A DNA stretch of 64,000 nt from Deinococcus radiotolerans (GCF_014647435.1 NZ_BMPE01000004.1:1-64000); one strand, 5' to 3'; counted from the stretch's first letter, positions 51,711 through 61,766 are shown. The notes: generated by a model from the letters alone, not told the origin. Numbers and translations are program-made.

Positions 51711-52584
51711 CGTTCAGGGCTTCACGCTGCTGGAACTGCTGATCGCCGCCGCACTGGCCCTCGTGATCCTAGGCGCCGCCGGGGCGCTGCTGTCCACCAC
51801 CGCCCGCATTCAGAGCATTGAGCAGGAACGCGTACCACTACAGGAGACGGTCCGCAGCAGCGTGGAGGTCATTGCGCAGGACCTGCGGCAGGCCACCGGC
51901 AACCGCGTGCTGTACAGCGGCGCGAATCTCCCCGCAGACCTCCTGACTAACCTGAGTACCTCGCAGCAGCTCACAGTCACCATTGCAGACAACAACGGCT
52001 ACTTCACTATTCCGCAACCGGGCGGGTACCCGAACAGCAAATCATTCTCTCAGAATGCTGTGACTAGCTTAAATACTCCCAACGCCGCCGGGCAAACCTG
52101 CGACAACCAGTTCGTGGGCAACGACTGGGCCATGGTGACCGTGGGCAACGCTGTGCGGTGGATCCGAACTCATCCCACCAACCCCTGCACCGGCTCTGGT
52201 GGTGGCGGAAACGTGAAGCTGCAGCATAGGGGTTACACCCTGGATGATCTGGCCTGGACCCCGGATAGCGCCATCATAAAGGTGAACGTGGTGCGCTATT
52301 ACATTGGCACTGCTCTCCTCAACGGCGCGAGCGTACCCACGCTATACCGTAGCGTAGACGCCCAGGATCCGCAGATCGTCGCGTACTACATCACGGCGCT
52401 CGCTCTGGCGTACTCGCAGGACGGGGTGAACTTCGTCTCGACCCCAACCGGCGCACCACAGGCCGTCCGGGTCACCCTGACTGGTCGCGAAACCCGCGCG
52501 CGTAAGGCTGGCGCGCAACCCGAAACCTTCACCGTTACCAGCACTGTGTCCATGCGGAGGGTCAACTTCAATGCCACGCCCTGA
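51679..52584 (+). CDS. Type IV prepilin-like protein (PilW type)
   Basis: The 301-residue protein has the site 'VQGFTLLELLIAAALALVILG' and a long C-terminal domain, as in PilW-type minor pilins. The GTG start has GGAGGAG upstream inside the previous gene and overlaps it by 32 bases. A Gly-rich stretch ('GSGGGGN') and two Cys residues are seen in the middle. Confidence 0.85.
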   Translation: MSRPTPASPASVQGFTLLELLIAAALALVILGAAGALLSTTARIQSIEQERVPLQETVRSSVEVIAQDLRQATGNRVLYSGANLPADLLTNLSTSQQLTVTIADNNGYFTIPQPGGYPNSKSFSQNAVTSLNTPNAAGQTCDNQFVGNDWAMVTVGNAVRWIRTHPTNPCTGSGGGGNVKLQHRGYTLDDLAWTPDSAIIKVNVVRYYIGTALLNGASVPTLYRSVDAQDPQIVAYYITALALAYSQDGVNFVSTPTGAPQAVRVTLTGRETRARKAGAQPETFTVTSTVSMRRVNFNATP

Positions 52585-54379
52585 ATCCACTATGCCCAGC
52601 ACCCAGGGGTTCGCGCTGATCAGCGCGCTGGCCGTCATGATCCTGATCACGCTGATCACATTCACGCTGGTCACTACATCCACCAGTGAATTGATGCAGA
52701 CGAATTCAAGTCAGGGTCTGATGCGCGCCCGTGCCCTGGCGGAAGCCAGTGTGGCCGAGCAGTACGCCACAGTCATGAACGAGGGCGTCACGAAGGCCAA
52801 CCAAGTTCTGCTGCCCTACGTGGACACCTTTGCGGCCAGCAGTCAAGATGCAGCGAGCAGTCCTATTGTGCCCAGCAGCTCGTACAGTTCTGTCTTGGCT
52901 CAGCTCAACAGTGTGGTTACCACTACGACCGCCATAACCGCGCCAGAGAGCATGGGCACATCAAGCGGCAAACTGGTCTTCCAGAACTTTCGCGTGGATT
53001 TGGGCAGCTTCTCGAAAGCAGGTCAGACCTACTACGTCGACTATGTCCTCAACGGTCAGGGCAAGAGCCTGAAGTTCGTACGGAATATCACCACCAGTGG
53101 TACGCTCCGCCTGATTCTGGGTCGCACATACCTAAACCAGTACGTCCTGCTGGCTGACGACGGCGGGTTCAACCGGGGAAACTGCACGACGAAAAACGGC
53201 AAGACCTACTGTGAGGGCGGCGGATACTTCGGTACCGGATCCACCTTTGACGGGCCCGTACACTTCAACAGAAACCTGGCACTGGCTGGTACACCTGTCT
53301 TTCAGTATGGGCTCACCGTCGCTTCCCCTACCACCTATATGTGGGATTGTCAGGCCAAAGCGTGGGCGGTCACCGCTGCGCAGACCACCGACTGCACGAA
53401 ACCTGATTACGGTGGGTACGGTCAGCAGCACGTGACGGACACCGTGGACCTCCCGAAAAATGCCTTCTCGCAGGGCCGCGCGGCGCTGGGCGGCGACCCA
53501 CAGAAGACAGGCGCACTGACTAACTCTGAAATCTGCCTGGCCACCGGTCAGAAATCCAACTGCACCCCCGCCACCGGCGTATACGTACCCAGCAGCGGCA
53601 GCACTGTCACGGGCGGCATCTTCATCCAAGGTGACGCGAAGGACGTGCAACTGTCAGTGGAAGGGACGAATCAGGTCTACACCATCGTGGACGCCGCAGG
53701 CGTGACCACCGTGATCAAGGTGAACGCCACCGCCAACACCACCACCATCAAGAAGGGCAACGGGCAGCCCAGTGTCCTGCAGGGCGTCCCGAACGGGCAA
53801 CTCTACGCCAACGGCAGCATCCAGTCCCTGCGCGGCCCAGCACGCCGGGGACAGCTGGCGAATCCGGCGCCCAGCACGCCAGACAGCACCGTGGTGCCGC
53901 CCGCCATTGCGGAGCAGACGCAGCTGAATGTGGCGTCCAGCGGAGATATCCGCATTCAGGGTGACCTGACCTATGAGAAGAACCCTAATCAGAACCCGGA
54001 TGCGAAGAACGTGCTGGGCATCATCAGTGGGCAGGGGCAGGTGTTGGTCGGTCAGGGCGCGCCGAATGACGTGTACGTCATGGGCTCCATTCTGGCTGGC
54101 GCGGATGGCAAGGGTCTGAAGGTCGAGGGCATCGATAATGGGGCCGCCAACTACGGATATCGCGGCAAGGTGCACCTGCTGGGCAGCCTGGCCGAAGCGA
54201 CTGATCAGTTGCGCGGCGTTGGGAGTGTCACGGGCGCGCTGGTCAAGGGCTATGATGACGACTTCAAGTACGATAAGCGCTTCCTGAACGGTGGCGTGGT
54301 GCCACCCTACTTCCCGGCCACCACGAAGTTCGGCGTGACTGCATTCATTCCCCAGCAGCGCACCTGGGAAGAGCAGTAA
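52571..54379 (+). CDS. Large minor pilin (PilX/ComZ-like, DUF4900 type)
   Basis: The 602-residue protein starts with a prepilin-like helix ('STQGFALISALAVMILITLITF'); position +5 is Ser rather than Glu, as in some tip pilins. The large C-terminal part is rich in Ser, Thr, Gly and beta strands, with several Cys residues. In Thermus the operon pilA-pilW-comZ has a similar order, and ComZ acts at the pilus tip in DNA uptake. This gene is in the same place, so a ComZ-like role is inferred. It overlaps the previous gene by 14 bases. Confidence 0.8.
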   Translation: MPRPESTMPSTQGFALISALAVMILITLITFTLVTTSTSELMQTNSSQGLMRARALAEASVAEQYATVMNEGVTKANQVLLPYVDTFAASSQDAASSPIVPSSSYSSVLAQLNSVVTTTTAITAPESMGTSSGKLVFQNFRVDLGSFSKAGQTYYVDYVLNGQGKSLKFVRNITTSGTLRLILGRTYLNQYVLLADDGGFNRGNCTTKNGKTYCEGGGYFGTGSTFDGPVHFNRNLALAGTPVFQYGLTVASPTTYMWDCQAKAWAVTAAQTTDCTKPDYGGYGQQHVTDTVDLPKNAFSQGRAALGGDPQKTGALTNSEICLATGQKSNCTPATGVYVPSSGSTVTGGIFIQGDAKDVQLSVEGTNQVYTIVDAAGVTTVIKVNATANTTTIKKGNGQPSVLQGVPNGQLYANGSIQSLRGPARRGQLANPAPSTPDSTVVPPAIAEQTQLNVASSGDIRIQGDLTYEKNPNQNPDAKNVLGIISGQGQVLVGQGAPNDVYVMGSILAGADGKGLKVEGIDNGAANYGYRGKVHLLGSLAEATDQLRGVGSVTGALVKGYDDDFKYDKRFLNGGVVPPYFPATTKFGVTAFIPQQRTWEEQ

Positions 54380-54474
54380 GGAGCGGCGTGCGGCCTGCGC
54401 TGAGGGTGAGGCTGGATGGGATCAAGCGAGATAACCTCCACTTTGTTTTTCAGTGCAGGTGGTAGCCTGTGGGT

Positions 54475-55377
54475 GTGACGTGGCTCAAGCCCTTAGAGAT
54501 TGGTCAGGACGCGCAGGCGACCTATAACGAGTTCCTGCGTGATCTGGACGCGCGTCTCTCTGATCCTGCCACCGACCGGTTTGAGGTGGCGGCCGGGGTG
54601 CTTGCGGAGATCATGTATGGACGCCCCGTGGCGCAGCTGAGGGTGGACGCGCCGCTGGCGGCCCTGAACGTGGATGCCCGGAATGTCACGTTCGAGGCGG
54701 AGTACTACATGGCGACGGACGCGGCGGCCTTTGAACGGGTGAAGCCGCTGCTGTGGCTGTGGAAGAACGCGGATCTGACGCCGGTGGGGCAGAATCCGGT
54801 GCTGGGCATTCCGCTGCGCCGGGTGCTGGCGGGTCACATCTTCCGGCGGGTGGGTCGGGATTTCAAGTGCTGGCAGAACGTGGAGTTCAGCGTCGGGTAC
54901 AACATGGAGGTCGGGAATGACGTGGTTGTGCACCGCCACGTGCTGCTGGATGACATCGGCGGGATTGAACTGCACGACAACGCCAGCATCAGTGATTACG
55001 TGAACGTGTACAGCCACACGCACAGCGTGCTGGACGGCCCGGACGTGACGCTGCGGCGCACGGTGATCGGGCGGGGCGCGCGGGTCACGTATCACTCGAC
55101 GGTGCTGGCCGGCAGCGTGATCAGCGATGACGCGATGCTGGCCACGCACGCGCTGCTGCGCGGTGACATTCCCCCGCACGGCATTGCGATGGGCGTTCCG
55201 GCCCGCACGACGCGGTTCAAGCAGCGTGAGCCGCGTGACGTGCACGTGGATTCGCGTTCGTTCGTGCGCGCGACGGACCGCAAGGCAAACCCGGAGTTCC
55301 CGGAACCCACCCCGAATCAGACGCGTCTGCCGGATGAGCAGGATCTGGGCCGGTCGCTGGTGACGGAACAGGGCTGA
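54475..55377 (+). CDS. Left-handed beta-helix acyltransferase
   Basis: The 300-residue protein has an N-terminal helical domain and hexapeptide repeats from about 140 to 245 ('VGYNMEVGNDVVVHRHVLLD', 'VIGRGARVTYHSTVLAGSVI', 'HGIAMGVPARTTR'), the fold of acyl-/acetyltransferases acting on sugars or amino acids. The likely catalytic His lies in the 'YSHTHSV' region. The acceptor is unknown. GTG 54475 is chosen because TAGCCT (54463-54468) lies exactly six bases before it. Confidence 0.85.
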   Translation: MTWLKPLEIGQDAQATYNEFLRDLDARLSDPATDRFEVAAGVLAEIMYGRPVAQLRVDAPLAALNVDARNVTFEAEYYMATDAAAFERVKPLLWLWKNADLTPVGQNPVLGIPLRRVLAGHIFRRVGRDFKCWQNVEFSVGYNMEVGNDVVVHRHVLLDDIGGIELHDNASISDYVNVYSHTHSVLDGPDVTLRRTVIGRGARVTYHSTVLAGSVISDDAMLATHALLRGDIPPHGIAMGVPARTTRFKQREPRDVHVDSRSFVRATDRKANPEFPEPTPNQTRLPDEQDLGRSLVTEQG

Positions 55378-55403
55378 GTCCAGGAGAGGGCAACGCCCAG
55401 AGC

Positions 55404-55438
55404 GAGTGGCAGACGGATAGTTAATCCGCCTGCCACTC
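55404..55438. terminator. 15-bp hairpin with one mismatch between convergent genes
   Basis: GAGTGGCAG-A-CGGAT pairs with ATCCG-C-CTGCCACTC around a five-base loop. It lies between the acyltransferase stop and the metallo-hydrolase stop (convergent). Confidence 0.6.
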
Positions 55439-55442
55439 ACTG

Positions 55443-56123
<681 letters not shown>

Positions 56124-56307
56124 GTGGGACCTCCGGTGTCCGTCAGCTTGTCCCGCGCGGCGGGGGGTGAACTGTAGTGTGGGCAGCCTTCGCCCCTCTT
56201 TCGGTGGACGCGGTGGGGGCGGGCGTGGCGTTCTCATGGGGCGCAGACCGTATAGTGGGCGCGACTTCGCCCGCCCCGCCCCTAGTCTGTGAAAGGAGTG
56301 CCTACCC

Positions 56308-57135
56308 TTGATGCCCCAGCTTGGACAGGTCAGTGTCCGGGACGTTCTGGACATCCTGCTGGTCACGTTTCTGGTGTATCAGGGGTACCTGCTGGTGGCG
56401 GGCACGCGCGCCGTGAACGTGGTACGCGGCATTTTGGTGTTCGCAGGCGTGTGGTTAGCGGCGCAGCTGCTGAACCTGACCACCCTGTCGTACCTGCTGG
56501 GCCGGGCGGGCACGGTGGGGATCTTCGCGCTGATCGTGCTGTTCCAGCCGGAACTGCGCGCGGTGTTGGAACGGGTGGGCCGCCCGCGTGGGCGGGACAC
56601 GGGCGCCAGTGGCGCGGCGCTTCAGGACCTGGCTCGGGCCATGGAACGCCTCGCGGAGCGCAAGACGGGCGCACTGATCGCCATTGAGCGGCGCACGCCG
56701 CTGGGTGAGTACGCCGCGACTGGGGTGCCGCTGGACGCGCTGGTCAGCGTGCCGTTTCTGGAGGCGCTGTTCGCCCGGAACGCGCCGCTGCATGACGGGG
56801 GCGTGATCATTCAGGGGTCGCGGGTGATTGCGGCGGGGTGCCTGTTTCCACTTCAGTCGAGTGACGGGACGTACCGGCGGTACGGTACGCGGCACCGCGC
56901 GGCGATTGGCCTGTCGGAACTGACGGACGCGGTGGTGCTGGTGGTCAGCGAGGAGCGCGGCAGCATGCGCGTGGCGCTGGGGGGCCGCCTGGGCCCGGAC
57001 CTAACCGGCGCGGAGTTGCGCGAGCATCTGCGGACCCTGGTGTATGACCCGTCCGCCTACCGCGCCCCGGAGCGCCCGCCGGAAGGCCCCGCTGCGGAGC
57101 CGCTGGAGCCGTCCGCGCCGGAGGGCCGCGCGTGA
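56308..57135 (+). CDS. cdaA: Diadenylate cyclase CdaA
   Basis: The protein (about 275 residues) has three N-terminal membrane helices ('VLDILLVTFLVYQGYLLVAG', 'VVRGILVFAGVWLAAQLL', 'LSYLLGRAGTVGIFALIVLF') and a DAC domain with the active-site motifs 'LHDGGVII' (DGG) and 'GTRHRAAIG' (RHR). It makes c-di-AMP from two ATP. AGGAG (56294-56298) fits a TTG start at 56308 slightly better than the ATG at 56311; both give almost the same protein. The stop overlaps the cdaR start as GTGA. Confidence 0.93.
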   Translation: MMPQLGQVSVRDVLDILLVTFLVYQGYLLVAGTRAVNVVRGILVFAGVWLAAQLLNLTTLSYLLGRAGTVGIFALIVLFQPELRAVLERVGRPRGRDTGASGAALQDLARAMERLAERKTGALIAIERRTPLGEYAATGVPLDALVSVPFLEALFARNAPLHDGGVIIQGSRVIAAGCLFPLQSSDGTYRRYGTRHRAAIGLSELTDAVVLVVSEERGSMRVALGGRLGPDLTGAELREHLRTLVYDPSAYRAPERPPEGPAAEPLEPSAPEGRA

Positions 57136-58091
57136 GTGTGGGCCTGTGGCAGCGGGCGCGGCGCTGGCTGAGCCCGCGGTACGCGTGGGCGCGCGCCACG
57201 CATAACCTGCTGCTGAAGCTGCTGGCACTGGCGGTCTCGGTCACGCTGTGGTTCGTCGCCACAGCGGACCGGCGCGCGAACGTCGAGCAGGGCTTCGACG
57301 TGCCCGTTTCCGTGCGGGACACGACCGGCAACGGTGAGGAGAAACGCGCGACCGGCAACCTGAACCCGTCGTCGGTGCGGGTGATCCTGTCGGGCCGCCC
57401 AGAGCGCCTGCGGGACCTGCAACCGGACAGCATTGAGGCGGTCGTGGACGTGACGGACGCGCCGGAAGGCAGCTTCACGCGGACGGTGACCGTGACCCCG
57501 CCCGGCGGCACGACCCTGCAACGCGTGACGCCCACGCGCGTGCAGGGGTTCGTGGACACGCAGGTGGTCCGGACGCTGCCCGTGACCCTCAGCGTGACCA
57601 GTCCGGCCGAGTCGAGCCTGCCGCGCTATCAGGTCACGCCGACCGAGGCGACCGTGACGGGCGCGGGACAGGTGGTGCTGAACGTGGCGCGCATCGTCAC
57701 CAGCCCCGCCCCGCTGGGCGCGAACTCGGAGCGGGAGGTGCCGCTCGTGGCGCTCGACGCGGCGGGCCGTCCGGTGACGGCCGTGACCATGCGCCCCAGC
57801 ACGGTCACGGTGCGGCGGCTGGACACTGGGGAGGTGCCGGTCAAGACGCTGCGGGTGGTGCTGAACGATCCGCCGGCGGGGCTGCAGGTCACGGCCGTCA
57901 GTGTGCAGCCGGGAACGGTGAGGGTGGTGGCCGCCCCAGAGCTGCTCGCGCGGCTGCGCGAGGTGACCGGTCAGGTCACGTACCGCGTGGGGACGTACAC
58001 GGCGCCGGTGCAGCTGAACGTCCCGGCGGGCGCGCAGGCGCTGGAAACCGTGAGTGTCCGGCTGACCGTCGTGCGCCGGACCGCGCCTTAA
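57132..58091 (+). CDS. cdaR: CdaR (YbbR-domain) regulator of CdaA
   Basis: The 319-residue protein has one N-terminal membrane helix ('LLLKLLALAVSVTLWFVAT') and an extracytoplasmic part of repeated YbbR domains (about 50-315; 'VRVILSGRPERLRDL', 'VTVRRLDTGEVPVKTLRVVL'). CdaR binds CdaA at the membrane and tunes its activity in Firmicutes. It is translationally coupled to cdaA. Confidence 0.92.
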   Translation: MSVGLWQRARRWLSPRYAWARATHNLLLKLLALAVSVTLWFVATADRRANVEQGFDVPVSVRDTTGNGEEKRATGNLNPSSVRVILSGRPERLRDLQPDSIEAVVDVTDAPEGSFTRTVTVTPPGGTTLQRVTPTRVQGFVDTQVVRTLPVTLSVTSPAESSLPRYQVTPTEATVTGAGQVVLNVARIVTSPAPLGANSEREVPLVALDAAGRPVTAVTMRPSTVTVRRLDTGEVPVKTLRVVLNDPPAGLQVTAVSVQPGTVRVVAAPELLARLREVTGQVTYRVGTYTAPVQLNVPAGAQALETVSVRLTVVRRTAP

Positions 58092-58213
58092 TACAGCGGG
58101 CGGACTCCTGCCCCTGCTGAACCGAAAACGCTGCCTGACACGCTGATCAGCCGGACGTCAGAAAGTGACCGGGGTGTCAGCTGAGTTCGCCTGCGGGGCG
58201 TATAGTCGGGGTC

Positions 58214-58246
58214 ATGATGTGGAGAAGCGGCCACATACTCGCGTGA
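58214..58246 (+). CDS. 10-residue leader ORF before yqeK
   Basis: TATAGT (58201-58206) is followed after seven bases by an ATG that opens the frame MMWRSGHILA and ends with TGA (58244-58246). That TGA overlaps a GTG (58243-58245) in the yqeK frame as GTGA. The spacing fits a leaderless mRNA whose first codon starts the leader peptide. Confidence 0.5.
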   Translation: MMWRSGHILA

Positions 58247-58839
58247 TCGCCCAGTTGCTGCCCCCGCCCCCCGGCGTGGCCGCCTGGACGGGCTGGGAGG
58301 AACGGGTGCGGCTGATGGTCAAGCCGCGCCGCTACGAGCATGTGCTGCGCGTGGCTGAACTGGCGGCGCAGATCGCCCGGGCCAACGGCCTGGACGACAT
58401 GCGCGCCTACGCCGCCGGGGTGCTGCACGACATCGCGCGGGACCTGCCCGACCATGAACTCCTGCGCCTGGCCCCGCCGGAGTGCGAGATCGACGCTGCG
58501 CACCCCCTGGCGCTGCACGGCCGCGCGGCCCGCACGCTGCTGGAACGCTGGGGCTACCAGGACCGCGTGGTGCTGGACGCCGTGGAAGACCACACCACCG
58601 GGCCGCGCGGCGGCAACCCCGTGTCGTCCTGCGTGTACATTGCGGACGTGTCCGAACCCGGCCGCGGCGTGAACGCCGACATCCGCGAACTGGCCCTGAC
58701 CGACCTGACCGCCGCGCTGGAACGCGCCATCGTCTCCAAGGTCACGTACCTTCAGGGCCGCGGAATTCAGGTGCATCCCCGCACGCTGAAGGCCTACCAC
58801 GCCCTGCCCTGCAACGCCCACCTCTCCTGCCTGACGTGA
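58243..58839 (+). CDS. yqeK: YqeK-type HD-domain Ap4A hydrolase
   Basis: The 198-residue protein is an HD-domain phosphohydrolase: 'RRYEHVLRVAELAAQIA', 'YAAGVLHDIARDLPDHEL' (HD), 'ALHGRAART' and 'VEDHTTG' give the metal-binding His and Asp residues of the YqeK family, which splits diadenosine tetraphosphate. GTG 58243 is chosen because it overlaps the leader ORF stop; GTG 58219 in the same frame, twelve bases behind the -10 box, is an alternative. The next gene overlaps the stop by GTGA. Confidence 0.9.
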   Translation: MIAQLLPPPPGVAAWTGWEERVRLMVKPRRYEHVLRVAELAAQIARANGLDDMRAYAAGVLHDIARDLPDHELLRLAPPECEIDAAHPLALHGRAARTLLERWGYQDRVVLDAVEDHTTGPRGGNPVSSCVYIADVSEPGRGVNADIRELALTDLTAALERAIVSKVTYLQGRGIQVHPRTLKAYHALPCNAHLSCLT

Positions 58840-60086
58840 CGTCCGTGACCCACTCCCCTGCACCCCGCATCGCTGGGCTGCGCGCCCTCCAGGCGTTCGG
58901 CCTGACCCTCTCCGCCCTGGCCCTGGGGGGTTTTGCGCTGCTCAGCGGCGCCGGACCCGCCACGGCCGCCACCGTCACCCCCGGCCAGGCCCCCAACCTC
59001 ACGCTGCTGATCGCCGGGCGCGACATCGTGTACTGCTACTACCAGCAGCCCTGCAAGAACCAGGACCAGCGCACCGGCCTGGCGCAGCCGCCGAATACCG
59101 ACACGATCATGCTCGTCAAGATTCAGGGCACCACCGCGCACGTCCTGAACATCCCGCGCGACACGAACGTCGGCCCCTTTGACCGCTACCGGTCCGTGGC
59201 ACTGCAGAAGATCAACAGCCAGTACTTCTCCGGTGGGGGACCCGAGGCGCTCGTGAAGGCCGCCGAGACCATAACCGGCGAGCACGTCGACTCCTACGTG
59301 ATCGTCCGCACCGACTACGTCGAGCGGGTCATCGACGCCCTGGGCGGCCTGGACGTCACCGTGCCCGAACCCGGCATCGAATGGGTGGACAACGCGGCGG
59401 GCGTGAACCTGAAGCTCGCGCCCGGCGCGCACCACCTGGAGGGCAAAGAGGGCGTGCTGTTCCTGCGGGTCCGGAAGGGCTTCGGGGACGATTACGGCCG
59501 CATCGACCACCAGAAGCAGGCCCTCACCCAGCTGGCCGGGAAACTCCGCACCCCCCAGGGCCTCGCGGCGCTGCCCACCATCCTGGGCGGCATCGGCAAC
59601 GGCGTGGAAACGGACGTGAACCCCGCCACCATCGCCGCGCTGCGCCCCTACCTGGGCCAGCTGAAACTGAGTTTCGCCACGCTCCCCACCGACGACATCC
59701 CCGGCACCTTCAACCTCGCCGTGAACCGCGAACGGCTCGCGCAGGTGTGGGGCGACGTGCCCGCCACGCCCCCCAACCCAGACGTGAAGGTCACGGTCGT
59801 GGACGCCAGCGGCGAGAACCTCGGCCCGGCCCTGACCCGCGCCCTGACCGCCCTGGGCTACCGCAACGTGCAGGTCACGCCCGCCCCCCGCAGCGGCGAG
59901 GCCAGCCAGGTGTTCACGCAGCAGGACGTCGCCGACGCCTCCCAGCTGGCCTTCACGCTGAACCTCCCCCGACTCCAGGGGGAACGCTTCCCCGTCAGCG
60001 CAGGCGAAGTCGGCATCCTGCTCGGCGCGGACGCCGTGAGCAGCCTCGGCGCCCTCAAAGGCCTGGGCAGCGCCCCGACCCCCTGA
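58836..60086 (+). CDS. LytR-CpsA-Psr (LCP) family protein
   Basis: The 416-residue protein has one N-terminal hydrophobic segment ('LTLSALALGGFALLSGAG'), then an LCP domain (about 50-280: 'DTIMLVKIQGTTAHVLNIPRDT', 'YVIVRTDYVERVIDALGGLDV', 'FLRVRKGFGDDYGRIDHQKQ') and a C-terminal LytR_C domain (about 310-410, 'VTVVDASGEN'). LCP enzymes attach glycopolymers to peptidoglycan from lipid carriers. The GTG start overlaps yqeK by GTGA. Confidence 0.92.
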   Translation: MTSVTHSPAPRIAGLRALQAFGLTLSALALGGFALLSGAGPATAATVTPGQAPNLTLLIAGRDIVYCYYQQPCKNQDQRTGLAQPPNTDTIMLVKIQGTTAHVLNIPRDTNVGPFDRYRSVALQKINSQYFSGGGPEALVKAAETITGEHVDSYVIVRTDYVERVIDALGGLDVTVPEPGIEWVDNAAGVNLKLAPGAHHLEGKEGVLFLRVRKGFGDDYGRIDHQKQALTQLAGKLRTPQGLAALPTILGGIGNGVETDVNPATIAALRPYLGQLKLSFATLPTDDIPGTFNLAVNRERLAQVWGDVPATPPNPDVKVTVVDASGENLGPALTRALTALGYRNVQVTPAPRSGEASQVFTQQDVADASQLAFTLNLPRLQGERFPVSAGEVGILLGADAVSSLGALKGLGSAPTP

Positions 60087-60248
60087 CCCGCCCCCGCACC
60101 CCGCACACCACCTGAAATGAATTCACGGTAGGCGCGCGACCCGCCCCGCGCCCTGTAGACTGACCCATTGCAGCGCGCCCCGGCCCCAGAGGCCCGCGCC
60201 GCGCGCCAAACCCACGCCCCCCCCGCCCCACTCATCTCTGGAGCCCCC

Positions 60249-60620
60249 ATGACCCCTGACACCACCACCATGAACCAGCTGCGCGCCATCGTGGACGCCG
60301 CCCGCGAACGCCGCGCCGAAGACGTCACTGTCCTCGACCTGACCGACGTGAGCAGCACCCTCGAATACTTCGTGATCTGCACCGCCACCGCCGGCCTCCA
60401 GCTGAACGCCGTGCAGGAGAACATCCGCGAGAAAGCCCAGGCGACCGGCCTGCCCCGCCCCAGCGTGGAAGGCCCTAGCGAACGCTGGCTGCTCCTCGCG
60501 TTCGGCGGCAGCGTCGTCGTGCACATCATGACCAAGGACGCCCGCGAGTACTACGACCTCGAAGGCCTCTGGAGCGACGCGCGCGTCCTCGACTTCCCCG
60601 AACCCGAAGTCAAAGCGTAA
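60249..60620 (+). CDS. rsfS: Ribosome silencing factor RsfS
   Basis: The 123-residue protein has the RsfS core: 'ERRAEDVTVLDLTDVSSTLEYFVICTA', 'NAVQENIREKA' and 'WLLLAFGGSVVVHIMTKDAREYYDLEGLW'. It binds uL14 and keeps ribosomal subunits apart in starvation. The ATG at 60249 has GGAG six bases upstream. A TTG at 60168 in the same frame lies six bases behind TAGACT and could give a 27-residue N-terminal extension from a leaderless mRNA. Confidence 0.92.
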   Translation: MTPDTTTMNQLRAIVDAARERRAEDVTVLDLTDVSSTLEYFVICTATAGLQLNAVQENIREKAQATGLPRPSVEGPSERWLLLAFGGSVVVHIMTKDAREYYDLEGLWSDARVLDFPEPEVKA

Positions 60621-60631
60621 GCCACCAAACA

Positions 60632-60669
60632 GCGAGGGGCCCCGCCATGAATCAGGCAGGGCCCCTCGC
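60632..60669. terminator. Perfect 11-bp hairpin between convergent genes
   Basis: GCGAGGGGCCC pairs with GGGCCCCTCGC around a 16-base loop, followed by GTTTCG on the plus side. It lies between the rsfS stop and the DUF3809 stop. Confidence 0.65.
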
Positions 60670-60677
60670 GTTTCGCG

Positions 60678-61145
60678 TTATTCCTGCGCGGCCTGCATGA
60701 TCCCTGTGGGCAGCTCGCGCGCCACGCGGTCCAGGGTGCGCCCAGCGGCGGCGCGGATCATCTTCTCGAACGCCGCGCCGCCCCAGCCCTGCGCGTCCGG
60801 CGTGGCCAGGTGCGCGCGGAACTGGAACGCGAAGTGCAGCGCATTCCCGTCCAGGCGGGCCTGACCGGCGACCTCCACCCAGGCGCGCTCGCCGCTGATG
60901 GCCTCCGGGGTCAGGATCGCGCCGTCCGGCGTGGCGGTCAGGACACTGCGGAACGGCAGGTCCACCTCTCCCAGGCCGGGGAGCGGCACGAGCAGCTCGC
61001 CGCGCACGCCCTCGCCGTCGGCACGCAGGTCCCGCAGGAAGCGCACGCGGGCCAGCGCGCGGGCCGGGTTACGCACGAACGCCAGCGCCGCCGCGTCATC
61101 CCCGGTCCAGGGCAGTGTGAAGTCCTGCGTCGCCTCGACGATCAC
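60678..61145 (-). CDS. DUF3809 family protein
   Basis: The 155-residue soluble protein has a START/SRPBCC-like layout: an N-terminal beta strand ('MIVEATQDFTLPWTG'), several strands ('VRGELLVPLPGLGEVDLPFRSVL') and a long C-terminal helix ('FEKMIRAAAGRTLDRVARELP'). I know the family from Deinococcus; its function is unknown. The GTG at 61145 is 13 bases after the DUF3248 stop, so the two genes form a unit. Confidence 0.8.
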   Translation of the reverse strand: MIVEATQDFTLPWTGDDAAALAFVRNPARALARVRFLRDLRADGEGVRGELLVPLPGLGEVDLPFRSVLTATPDGAILTPEAISGERAWVEVAGQARLDGNALHFAFQFRAHLATPDAQGWGGAAFEKMIRAAAGRTLDRVARELPTGIMQAAQE

Positions 61146-61158
61146 GCGAGCACCGGAA

Positions 61159-61431
<273 letters not shown>

Positions 61432-61476
61432 GCCCGCCATTGTACGCGGCCCGCCACGCGGCGTAGAACGGGTGGC

Positions 61477-61731
61477 ATGACGAGCATCAGCTGGCGCGCC
61501 CTGGAAACCCACGTGGGCCTGAACGACCTGCCCGCCTTTCACCGCGCGTTCCTCACGTGGCGCGGCGTCGAGGGCGCGGACGGCATGCCGCTGAGGCGTG
61601 TGCAGCAGCGCGTGGAGGCCGAACTGAACCGCCTCGTGCAGGCGGGGCAGGCCACCCGGGACAGCGAGGACTGGCAGCTCCAGCCCGGCGCGCTGGACGG
61701 CTTCGAGGCCGCCGCGCCCCACCTCGGCTGA
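61477..61731 (+). CDS. Small protein with a winged-helix-like pattern
   Basis: The 84-residue protein has 'MPLRRVQQRVEAELNRLVQAGQATRDSEDWQLQPGALDG', a helix-helix-wing-like order that would suit DNA binding, but no family is recognised. TAGAAC lies seven bases before the ATG. It is divergent from the DUF3248 gene. Confidence 0.6.
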   Translation: MTSISWRALETHVGLNDLPAFHRAFLTWRGVEGADGMPLRRVQQRVEAELNRLVQAGQATRDSEDWQLQPGALDGFEAAAPHLG

Positions 61732-61766
61732 GCCGGGCCAAGTGCACCGTGCTCTATCCTGAAGGG

